A stretch of 13,473 nt of DNA. It comes from CALCTE01 sp045627885 (GTDB lineage: Bacteria > Bacillota > Clostridia > Oscillospirales > CAG-272). The stretch covers positions 1 to 13,473 of the forward strand of contig JAZQOM010000063.1 of assembly GCA_045627885.1 (NCBI GenBank). Reading direction: 5' to 3'. Under the pieces are notes generated by a model. It saw only the letters and a program-made list of their open reading frames with translations, did not search any database and was not told where the DNA came from. Numbering within the stretch: the stretch's first letter is position 1; every line of letters starts with the position of its first letter. The position numbers and the translations under genes were made by a program. This document shows, piece after piece, positions 1 to 6,583 of this stretch.

Positions 1-3000
1 TGTTGATTTTGCGTAAGCGCTGTACAAGCCGTAGTTGCCCTTATACGGAGTGTAATCCTTTGCGGACACGATATTGTCGATGAAAGCAAATGTGTTTGTG
101 CCGCCGGCACCGGAAATATTAGTGCCCTGAATGCTGAAGAGTATTGCGCATCCGTTGGTATCGGAAGGAAGCCACATTTCTCCGTTTAATACCTGGCGCA
201 AGCTGTATGTATTGGAATTAAGCTTGAAGATACCGGTATTGGTTCCGTCAAGTGTAAGCGTACCTGCCGCCTGCATTACGCCGCCTGCCGCAGCAGATTT
301 ATATGTCGGTTTGCCGTTTCCGTCAACCGTGCAGCATCTTATGCTGACATAGGGCTTTACGCTTGTTGCATATTTGACGGGCTCGGAGAATACTACCTTG
401 AGACTGTCGTCATCGTTAAGCTCTACGGATACTATCGTTATATCCGTATTTGCGTCATACTCTCTGTATGTAAGGTTAATATTTCCGCCGAATTCGTATC
501 CTGGAACCTCAACATAAAGCTGGTCCGTTATATTGCCGGTATCAGCCTTGCCCGTTGTGCACTTGAGCTTCTTTTCCTGATATGTTCCGATATATGCCGA
601 TACATCGCTTGATGTTACGGGAGTGGTGGTATTTCCGCTTCTGTAAACATCGCCCGTATTGTAGCATGTATTGAGAACTACTGCATTGTCGCTTGCCGCG
701 GCGTTTACATTACCGCAGCCGAGAACGCCCGATACCATGCTGTTATTCTGCGATGTGAGCGAAGCGCTTGCAAGTCCGTAAACGCTTCCGGCGTTGTAGC
801 TGTAGCTTATGCCGCCGCCGTTACGAGTCCAGCCGACCGTGCCGCCGATATGCGAGCCCGTGCCGGATACCTTGCCGTCGTTGCCGCTGTATTCTACCTT
901 GCCGTATACTCTGTATGTATCGTTCTTTTCGTTAAGTCCGACTACGCCGCCTACCGCAGCTACGCCGGAAATCTCACCGTGGTTTTCGCAATAGCTGATG
1001 AGATTCATATTATGTCCCGCGATACCGCCGACGATATCGTAGTTGCTTGTGACCTTTGCGTTGTTGATACATCTGATTATCTTGCCGCAGTTTACAGCGG
1101 AAATTCCGCCCGCGGGAGCATTGTAATCGCTTATGGTTGTGGGAGCCGAGCTGTACTGTACCGCAACGCCGCAGGTATTTGCGACTATGCAGTTATTTAT
1201 CGTTCCCATATTGAAGCCCGCTACCATCGAGCCGTATGCTTTGTTCTTTGCATAAGAGTTCGTAAATGTGATATTCTCTATCACGCCCTTATTGATTCCG
1301 ACAAAGCCGGAGGCATTTGCGGATGATGTATTATTGATGTAGAGTCCTTTAATCGTTATCGCGCTTCCGTCGGCTTTTTTACCGCAGATTCTGCCGCCGA
1401 AGTAAACGCTCGGAGTAAGCGAATATGCCGCAGAGCCGATAGGTGTCCATGCCGTGGGTGTGCCGCCCGTGTAGGTTCCGTCGGCTTTTACCGTCTTTCC
1501 GCTGTTTAAGTCGATATCGCAGGTTATCACGAAGCAAAGACCGTCAAATGTCTTGCCGCCGTTTACATAGTCGCGAAGCTGTGTGAGTTTTGAGAGGTTA
1601 TCTATAATAATGGGGTCGTCTTCCGTACCCTTTTGCGTGTACGGAATATAATTTGAATTATTGAAGATGTTGGCATTGACAGGTCTCGGGAAGCCGTCTG
1701 TTCCCTTCCATACGGAAGTGGTAAGTCCCGAGTAATTTGTTCTCATCGCTTCGTTTGCTTCGACAATGAGCTTGCCCATATTATAATTGAAATCCAAATT
1801 GCTTGCGTTTATTGTGATGTTATCGGATGTATAAACCGCCGCATTTGAGGGAAGCCCCTGATATGCGCTCAGTCCGTCTTGTGCGGTATAAGCGTTGCCG
1901 CAGATATACATAGCCGCGCCGTATCCGCTTGCAGCGTTTACAGCCTTGCCGTAGCCGACAAGAGAGCCCGCTCTTGCAGCGGTTTGCTTCGTAGCATTTG
2001 CCGAGCCCTTGGAGCCGCTGACTGTATAGCTTGTGCTCTTTACTTTTCCGGTATTGAAGCAATTTTCGACTCTGACTTCCGTGCCGGCAATCGACCAGTA
2101 AAGGTCTGTATAACCAATGATGCCGCCTACATAGTTGCCGACATCGGTAACTGTTGCGGGAGAGCTTACATTGTTCCATTTTTCAAGGCAATACGAGGAT
2201 TTGACATCGCCGTAGTTTGCACAGCCTATCACATACCCGATGCATCTTATTTCAACAGAGCTTCCGCCGGACTCGAAAAGTCCGACGATACCGCCTGCCT
2301 GCTCGCCCGCCGCATAAACATTTCCCTCGTTTACGCAACCCATTATCTTTGCACCTCTGGAGTTGCCGATGATACCGCCCGCCTGGGCGTTGACCGCAGT
2401 CAAGCTCATAGCGCTTGCGGATACGGCGCCTCTGTTCGTGCAGGCTTCGATAACGGTATTGGCCATATCGGCAGATGCCGAGGCAGAAACCGTTCGTCCC
2501 GCAATACCGCCCACATAGTTCTTTGCGGAGCATACGGTGTTCTCATTTACGCAGTTGATAAGATGAGCGCCGTTGCTGAGCGTAGCCGCAAAGCTGCCCG
2601 CGTTGGAGCCCGTTGTGCAGATAAAGCCGTTTGTGAGTGTGAGATTCTTTATCGTGCAGTTCTTGAGCGTGGTGAACAATCCGATGTTTGCACCCGTGCC
2701 TTTATAGTAAAGACCGCTAATCTTATGGCCGTCGCCGTCAAGCGTGCCGTTGAAGTTAGTGGTTATACCGAAATACGGCAGAGCGATGAGATTGGAGGGG
2801 ACGCTCGATGTATACGCAGTGAGCGTTCCGGTAAGCGACGACGCCGTATAAAGCGTGCCGACCTCTCCCGCATCGTCCCAGGTCGTTCCGTTTACATATC
2901 CGATATGATATGTTGTGCCGGGAGTGCCCGTGCCGATACATAAAACCACATTCGAGCTCGATTTTTCGATGACCTTTTCAAGTCCCGAAGCCTTATCGAA

Positions 3001-3255
3001 TTCGAACACATAAGCGGAGTTGTATGTTACATCTGTCGTGAGCTTGAAATACTTGCCCGAATAGGTCGAGCCGTTCTTCAAATTTTCGATAAATGTATTG
3101 AACATCGCCGTACTGCTTATCAAATACGGAGATGCCGCGGTTCCGCTTCCGCCGCCCGTCCACGCGGTATCAGCCGCCGACACGGACGCCGGAACGATTG
3201 CCGTAGTCGCCGCGACCATAAGCACGGCGAGAACCAATGCCAAAACTCTCTTCAT
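1..3255 (-). CDS. Large secreted GLUG-like repeat surface protein, C-terminus beyond window
   Basis: I read this minus-strand frame codon by codon from the ATG at 3255-3253 to base 1. It has no stop over 1085 codons, so the gene is cut by the left edge. A Shine-Dalgarno AAAGGGG lies at 3268-3262. Residues 1-28 form a signal peptide (MKRVLALVLAVLMVAATTA..., small residues VSAA before D29). Residues 36-60 and 543-580 share a leader module (G-T-x-x-x-P-Y/I-L/I-I, then a tract ending in DI/DV). Each leader precedes a block of GGIxG/GLUG-like repeats: about residues 248, 292, 320, 376 and 429, then 650, 678, 715, 742, 768, 803 and 840. Between them recur N-C-x-N-x-G-x-V strands, as in right-handed beta-helix or GLUG (PF07581) proteins. 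Residues about 930-970 contain a VVFSEPV strand resembling SbsA/Big_5 Ig-like domains. The protein is probably exported and wall-associated, perhaps an adhesin or carbohydrate binder. Any anchor (LPXTG, SLH or dockerin) would be outside the window. The family call is by eye; secretion and repeats are clear. Confidence 0.85.
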   Translation of the reverse strand, partial: MKRVLALVLAVLMVAATTAIVPASVSAADTAWTGGGSGTAASPYLISSTAMFNTFIENLKNGSTYSGKYFKLTTDVTYNSAYVFEFDKASGLEKVIEKSSSNVVLCIGTGTPGTTYHIGYVNGTTWDDAGEVGTLYTASSLTGTLTAYTSSVPSNLIALPYFGITTNFNGTLDGDGHKISGLYYKGTGANIGLFTTLKNCTIKNLTLTNGFICTTGSNAGSFAATLSNGAHLINCVNENTVCSAKNYVGGIAGRTVSASASADMANTVIEACTNRGAVSASAMSLTAVNAQAGGIIGNSRGAKIMGCVNEGNVYAAGEQAGGIVGLFESGGSSVEIRCIGYVIGCANYGDVKSSYCLEKWNNVSSPATVTDVGNYVGGIIGYTDLYWSIAGTEVRVENCFNTGKVKSTSYTVSGSKGSANATKQTAARAGSLVGYGKAVNAASGYGAAMYICGNAYTAQDGLSAYQGLPSNAAVYTSDNITINASNLDFNYNMGKLIVEANEAMRTNYSGLTTSVWKGTDGFPRPVNANIFNNSNYIPYTQKGTEDDPIIIDNLSKLTQLRDYVNGGKTFDGLCFVITCDIDLNSGKTVKADGTYTGGTPTAWTPIGSAAYSLTPSVYFGGRICGKKADGSAITIKGLYINNTSSANASGFVGINKGVIENITFTNSYAKNKAYGSMVAGFNMGTINNCIVANTCGVAVQYSSAPTTISDYNAPAGGISAVNCGKIIRCINNAKVTSNYDIVGGIAGHNMNLISYCENHGEISGVAAVGGVVGLNEKNDTYRVYGKVEYSGNDGKVSGTGSHIGGTVGWTRNGGGISYSYNAGSVYGLASASLTSQNNSMVSGVLGCGNVNAAASDNAVVLNTCYNTGDVYRSGNTTTPVTSSDVSAYIGTYQEKKLKCTTGKADTGNITDQLYVEVPGYEFGGNINLTYREYDANTDITIVSVELNDDDSLKVVFSEPVKYATSVKPYVSIRCCTVDGNGKPTYKSAAAGGVMQAAGTLTLDGTNTGIFKLNSNTYSLRQVLNGEMWLPSDTNGCAILFSIQGTNISGAGGTNTFAFIDNIVSAKDYTPYKGNYGLYSAYAKST

Positions 3256-3317
3256 TTTGAACCCCTTTACTTTTTGAATTTGCTTGGATTTGCAATATAA
3301 TATATATATCTAATATA

Positions 3318-3346
3318 ATAATACCACTTGAGGTGGCGATTGTCAA
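3318..3346 (-). promoter_or_regulatory. Sigma-A-type promoter of the surface-protein gene
   Basis: On the minus strand a perfect TTGACA (3346-3341) is followed by a 17-bp spacer and TATTAT (3323-3318). TGG directly upstream of the -10 gives an extended -10. Transcription would start near 3310, leaving a 5' leader of about 55 nt, very AT-rich, before the ATG at 3255. This is one of the best -35/-10 matches in the window and suggests strong expression. Confidence 0.75.
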
Positions 3347-3365
3347 TAAAAAACAAGGGATAATT

Positions 3366-3402
3366 CTTAAAAATGAGTTAATTTGCTTAAATATTTTTTA
3401 AG
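3366..3402. repeat. CTTAAA motifs between the divergent promoters
   Basis: CTTAAA occurs at 3366-3371 and 3386-3391, starting exactly 20 bp apart (about two helical turns). An inverted TTTAAG lies at 3397-3402, so 3386-3402 is a CTTAAA-N5-TTTAAG palindrome. It sits between the two -35 boxes and could be an operator. In such AT-rich DNA chance is a real alternative. Confidence 0.25.
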
Positions 3403-3423
3403 GCATTTGTTTTGCGTTTTATA

Positions 3424-3452
3424 TTGAAATTGCAATAAGAAAATGGTATAAT
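3424..3452 (+). promoter_or_regulatory. Sigma-A-type promoter of the phoH-coaD operon
   Basis: TTGAAA (3424-3429), a 17-bp spacer and a perfect TATAAT (3447-3452), with TGG just upstream of the -10 (extended -10). Transcription should begin near 3459, giving a leader of about 30 nt before the phoH start. No other convincing promoter is seen until after coaD, so this one probably drives all eight genes. Confidence 0.75.
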
Positions 3453-3473
3453 AATTGTGTATATATTAAAATC

Positions 3474-3480
3474 AAGGGGG
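3474..3480 (+). promoter_or_regulatory. Ribosome binding site selecting a TTG start for phoH
   Basis: AAGGGGG lies 10 nt before the TTG at 3491. No in-frame ATG is close by, and the conserved PhoH N-terminus begins right at this TTG, so the site decides the start codon. Confidence 0.65.
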
Positions 3481-3490
3481 ATTTCGCCAC

Positions 3491-4462
3491 TTGGCTGAAA
3501 AGAGTATTGAAATAACCGATTTATCGCTTACCGCGTGCATATTCGGTGAGTTTGACAGAAATATGGAGATAATAGAAAGCGAATACGGCGTTTCCGCAAA
3601 AAACCTGCAGGATGAGGTTGTTTTGTCGGGCGCCGATGCGGAATCCGTTGAAAAAGCCGCGGAGGTGATAAAATACCTGCTTCGCATGGCAAAGGTCAAC
3701 GGCAATCTTTCGGAGCAGAATGTTCGCTATGTGATATCCATGGTCAACGACGGCAACACCTCGGGGCTCGACAGCTTTGACGCGAGCTGTATCTGCATAA
3801 GCGCAAAGGGCAAGCCGATTAAGCCGAAAACCGTAGGTCAGCGCGCCTACACCGACGCAATACGAGATAATCCGATAGTGATTTGCACGGGCCCCGCCGG
3901 AACGGGCAAAACATTTCTTGCCGTGGCAATGGCGGTTTCGGCTCTCCGCCAAAAGCAGGTGAGCAGAATCGTTCTTACGCGTCCCGCGGTGGAAGCGGGC
4001 GAGCGGCTCGGATTTTTGCCCGGTGACCTGCAGAGCAAGATTGACCCGTATCTGCGTCCGCTATACGATGCTCTCTATGAAATGCTCGGCGCGGAAACAT
4101 TTCAAAAGCATCTCGAACGCGGAATAATAGAGGTCGCGCCGCTTGCATATATGCGCGGAAGAACGCTTGACGACTCGTTTATCATTCTCGACGAAGCGCA
4201 GAACACGACGGGCGAGCAGATGAAAATGTTTCTTACAAGAATGGGCGCAAATTCAAAGAGCGTCGTATGCGGAGACTTGACGCAGACTGACCTCGAATAC
4301 GGCAAGAAAAGCGGTCTTTCCGAAGCGGTGAGGGTGCTTTCCGGCATTGACGGAATCTGCGTTTTCAATCTGACGCAAAAGGATGTTATTCGTCACAAGC
4401 TCGTACAGCTCATAATAAGCGCCTACGAAAAATACGAAAAAGCAAAGGAAGAAAAAAGATGA
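3491..4462 (+). CDS. phoH: PhoH-family ATPase (YbeZ-like)
   Basis: A 323-residue cytoplasmic P-loop ATPase of the PhoH/YbeZ family, the usual family length. The N-terminal domain (about residues 1-100) binds RNA in relatives. The ATPase domain follows: Walker A GPAGTGKT at 134-141, the conserved LTRPAVEAGERLGFLPGD stretch at 162-179, Walker B FIILDEAQ at 230-237, and the sensor-like GDLTQTD at 261-267. In E. coli the homologue YbeZ is encoded beside YbeY and binds it, and a role in RNA metabolism and ribosome maturation is proposed. The same pairing holds here: the stop overlaps the ybeY start in ATGA (4459-4462). Translation starts at TTG 3491, supported by the AAGGGGG site. The tail (residues about 312-323) is lysine- and glutamate-rich. 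The family is certain; the exact physiological substrate is not known. Confidence 0.95.
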   Translation: MAEKSIEITDLSLTACIFGEFDRNMEIIESEYGVSAKNLQDEVVLSGADAESVEKAAEVIKYLLRMAKVNGNLSEQNVRYVISMVNDGNTSGLDSFDASCICISAKGKPIKPKTVGQRAYTDAIRDNPIVICTGPAGTGKTFLAVAMAVSALRQKQVSRIVLTRPAVEAGERLGFLPGDLQSKIDPYLRPLYDALYEMLGAETFQKHLERGIIEVAPLAYMRGRTLDDSFIILDEAQNTTGEQMKMFLTRMGANSKSVVCGDLTQTDLEYGKKSGLSEAVRVLSGIDGICVFNLTQKDVIRHKLVQLIISAYEKYEKAKEEKR

Positions 4463-4917
4463 ACAGAATTTATATTTCCGACAGGCAAAGCAAGGTCAAA
4501 ATAAACGCAAAGCTGCGCGGACTTTTGAGAAGAAGCATCGGAGCGGCGCTCAAATATATGAAATTCGCCGGCGATGCCGAAGTGTCCGTCTCTCTTGTCG
4601 ATAACGCGCGGATTCACGAATTGAACAAAGAATTCCGCGGCGTTGACAGACCGACCGATGTACTCTCCTTCCCCATGGGCGACGGCGAGAGCTCCGGCGA
4701 CGGCGTTACTCTTCTCGGAGATATCGTTCTGTCGCTTGAAAAGTGCGTTTCACAGGCGGAAGAATACGGTCACAGTCTCGAAAGAGAGCTTTCGTTTTTG
4801 ACCGTGCACAGCGTTTTGCATCTTCTCGGATACGACCACGAAACATCAAAGGAAGATGAAAAAGAAATGTTTGCGCTTCAGGACGAAATAATGAAAAAAA
4901 TAAAGCTCGGTGATTGA
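4459..4917 (+). CDS. ybeY: Endoribonuclease YbeY, 16S rRNA maturation
   Basis: A 152-residue YbeY metalloprotein. The zinc-site motif H-x3-H-x5-H is intact within HSVLHLLGYDH (His117, His121, His127). The upstream family signature N-x2-FR-x2-D-x-PTDVLSFP is at residues 56-72. YbeY acts in 16S rRNA 3'-end processing and in quality control of 30S and 70S particles, and associates with Era and the PhoH-family protein YbeZ. All three are adjacent here. The start ATG at 4459 overlaps the phoH stop by 4 nt and has AAAGGA upstream at about 4444-4449. The acidic C-terminal helix after the motif is normal. The stop at 4915-4917 lies just before the preferred era start. Confidence 0.96.
   Translation: MNRIYISDRQSKVKINAKLRGLLRRSIGAALKYMKFAGDAEVSVSLVDNARIHELNKEFRGVDRPTDVLSFPMGDGESSGDGVTLLGDIVLSLEKCVSQAEEYGHSLERELSFLTVHSVLHLLGYDHETSKEDEKEMFALQDEIMKKIKLGD
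4909..4914 (+). promoter_or_regulatory. Ribosome binding site choosing the era start
   Basis: GGTGAT matches the downstream half of the AAGGAGGTGATC anti-anti-SD sequence and sits just before ATG 4919. It lies inside the last codons of ybeY. An in-frame GTG at 4910 overlaps the site itself and is therefore a less likely start. Confidence 0.5.
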
Positions 4918-4918
4918 T

Positions 4919-5821
4919 ATGGAAAACAGTAAAAAAGCGGTATATATTTCAATAGTCGGAAAGCCGAATGTCGGCAAATCAACGCTCTTAAACCGGGTTC
5001 TCGGCGAAAAAGTCGCCATAGTTTCAAAAAAGCCGCAGACGACGAGAAACACGATAACGGGCATTCTCACGGAGGGTGACATTCAGTGCGTGTTTATCGA
5101 TACTCCGGGCGTACACAAGCCGAAGACGGCTCTCGGCAGAACAATGGTCAAAAACGCCATGCGTTCCATGGCGGATGTCGATGTGATTATCTTTGTGACG
5201 GAGCCGTCGCAGAAGATAAATCCCGCAGAGGAAAAGCTCCTCGAGAGCTTCGGTACATCGAAGCTCCCCGTCATTCTCGCAATAAACAAGACGGATACAT
5301 ACAAGGCGCACGAGATTGCCGAAGCAATAAAGCTGTATTCGGAGAAATTCCCGTTTGCAGAGGTGATTCCGATATCCGCGATGACGGGCGACAATGTGAA
5401 TATCGTTATGGAAACGGTAAAGAAGTACGCAAGAGAGGATATGTGGTTCTTCCCCGACGATATCGCGACAAGTCAGCCCGAGCGCCAGATTGCCGCGGAA
5501 ATCGTCCGCGAAAAGCTTTTGAGGTTGCTCGATGACGAGATTCCGCACGGTACGGCGGTGCTTATAGAGCAGTTTGAGGACTGCGGCACTCTGCTTAAAA
5601 TTGCCGCAAACATATTCTGCGAAAAGGAAAGTCACAAGAGAATAATCATCGGCTCGAAGGGCGAGATGATAAAGAAAATAGGTCAGTTTGCAAGAGAGGA
5701 TATGGAACAGTTCTTCGGCGTAAAGATATTCCTCGATTTGTGGGTAAAGGTAAAGGAAAACTGGCGCGACAGTGAGACGGAAATAAACCGCTTCGGCTAC
5801 CGTCTCGACGACAAGGATTAG
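4919..5821 (+). CDS. era: GTPase Era
   Basis: An Era GTPase of 300 residues when started at ATG 4919, the normal family length. A GTG nine bases upstream (4910) is also in frame. G1 is GKPNVGKS (14-21), the TT of G2 falls in the KPQTTRNT stretch, G3 is DTPG (61-64), G4 is NKTD (123-126) and G5 is SAM (153-155). The C-terminal type II KH domain carries its GxxG loop as GSKG within IIIGSKGEMIKKIG (about 243-255). Era binds the 3' end of 16S rRNA near the anti-SD and acts as a checkpoint in 30S assembly, at the cytoplasm or inner membrane face. It directly follows ybeY, whose product works on the same rRNA end. The recO start lies one base after its stop. Confidence 0.97.
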   Translation: MENSKKAVYISIVGKPNVGKSTLLNRVLGEKVAIVSKKPQTTRNTITGILTEGDIQCVFIDTPGVHKPKTALGRTMVKNAMRSMADVDVIIFVTEPSQKINPAEEKLLESFGTSKLPVILAINKTDTYKAHEIAEAIKLYSEKFPFAEVIPISAMTGDNVNIVMETVKKYAREDMWFFPDDIATSQPERQIAAEIVREKLLRLLDDEIPHGTAVLIEQFEDCGTLLKIAANIFCEKESHKRIIIGSKGEMIKKIGQFAREDMEQFFGVKIFLDLWVKVKENWRDSETEINRFGYRLDDKD

Positions 5822-5822
5822 T

Positions 5823-6578
5823 ATGCAACTCTGTGTTGACGGGCTTGTCATTAAGGAAACCAAGGTCGGCGACTGCGACAAGATTATCACGCTTCTTACC
5901 AAGGAATACGGCAAGATTTCCGTTTCGGCAAAGGGCTCGAAAAATCTGAAAAGCAAGCTCTTGTCCGGAACACAGACTTTTTCTTTCGGAAATTTTGCGC
6001 TTTATTACTCAAGGGGCAGATATTCGCTCAACGATGTTGACCTGAAAGAAAGCTTTTTCGACATAAGGCTCGATGTATGCTCTTATGCGCTTGCAGGCTA
6101 TATCTGCGAGCTTGCCTCTGACCTTTCTGACGAAAACGAGGACAGCGGAAATCTTTTGCAGCTCACTTTGAACGCCCTGCATCTTACGGCTAAAAAATCA
6201 AAGCCGAATGCGCTTATCAAAGCAGTTTACGAGCTACGCGCGCTGTCATTTTCCGGCTTTGCGCCCGACCTTGTGGCGTGTTCCGAATGCGCCGTGTATG
6301 AGCACGAAAAAATGTTTTTTTCCGTTTCGGAAGGAAAGCTCTGGTGCGGAAGCTGCTTCGGTGCGCTTGAGCAAAAGCCGCTTGACGCCACGATTGTTTC
6401 GCCGTCGGTACTCTATGCGATGAGGTACATCATATTCAGCGAAGACAAAAAGATTTTTTCGTTCAAAATGGAACAAAGCGCCCTCTCCGAGCTTGCCGAT
6501 ATATGCGAAAGATATGTGATATCGAAGGCGGAGCACGGGTACAAAACACTTGAATTTTATAACGGCATTAAGGATTGA
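5823..6578 (+). CDS. recO: DNA repair protein RecO
   Basis: A 251-residue RecO, which loads RecA onto SSB-coated single-stranded DNA together with RecR and RecF and promotes strand annealing. The N-terminal OB-fold begins with the typical VDGLVIKETKVGDCDKIITL stretch and a basic SAKGSKNLKSKL segment (residues 35-47). A four-cysteine zinc finger is intact: C153-x2-C156 and C175-x2-C178. The C-terminal helical part follows. The start ATG 5823 comes one base after the era stop, with AAGGA in the last era codons as ribosome binding site, and era-recO adjacency is widespread in Bacillota. The TGA stop (6576-6578) lies just before mutS2. Sequence divergence is normal for this fast-evolving family. 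Confidence 0.93.
   Translation: MQLCVDGLVIKETKVGDCDKIITLLTKEYGKISVSAKGSKNLKSKLLSGTQTFSFGNFALYYSRGRYSLNDVDLKESFFDIRLDVCSYALAGYICELASDLSDENEDSGNLLQLTLNALHLTAKKSKPNALIKAVYELRALSFSGFAPDLVACSECAVYEHEKMFFSVSEGKLWCGSCFGALEQKPLDATIVSPSVLYAMRYIIFSEDKKIFSFKMEQSALSELADICERYVISKAEHGYKTLEFYNGIKD
6570..6574 (+). promoter_or_regulatory. Ribosome binding site choosing the mutS2 start
   Basis: AAGGA lies inside the last recO codons, 9 nt before ATG 6584. The in-frame TTG at 6575 immediately abuts this site and could not use it, so 6584 is the better start. Confidence 0.6.
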
Positions 6579-6583
6579 TTTAT

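Noticed and set aside
1879..2943. Long plus-strand open frame of 354 codons (and another at 850-1326) opposite the surface protein
   Set aside because: They are in exact codon register with the minus-strand gene, so they stay open because that gene rarely uses TTA, CTA or TCA codons. The minus-strand frame is three times longer, with signal peptide, ribosome binding site, promoter and repeats.
5024..5956. Minus-strand open frame of 310 codons opposite era and recO
   Set aside because: It is the shadow of certain genes: era motifs G1 to G5 and the KH domain lie on the plus strand, and the antisense peptide has no recognisable features or start site.
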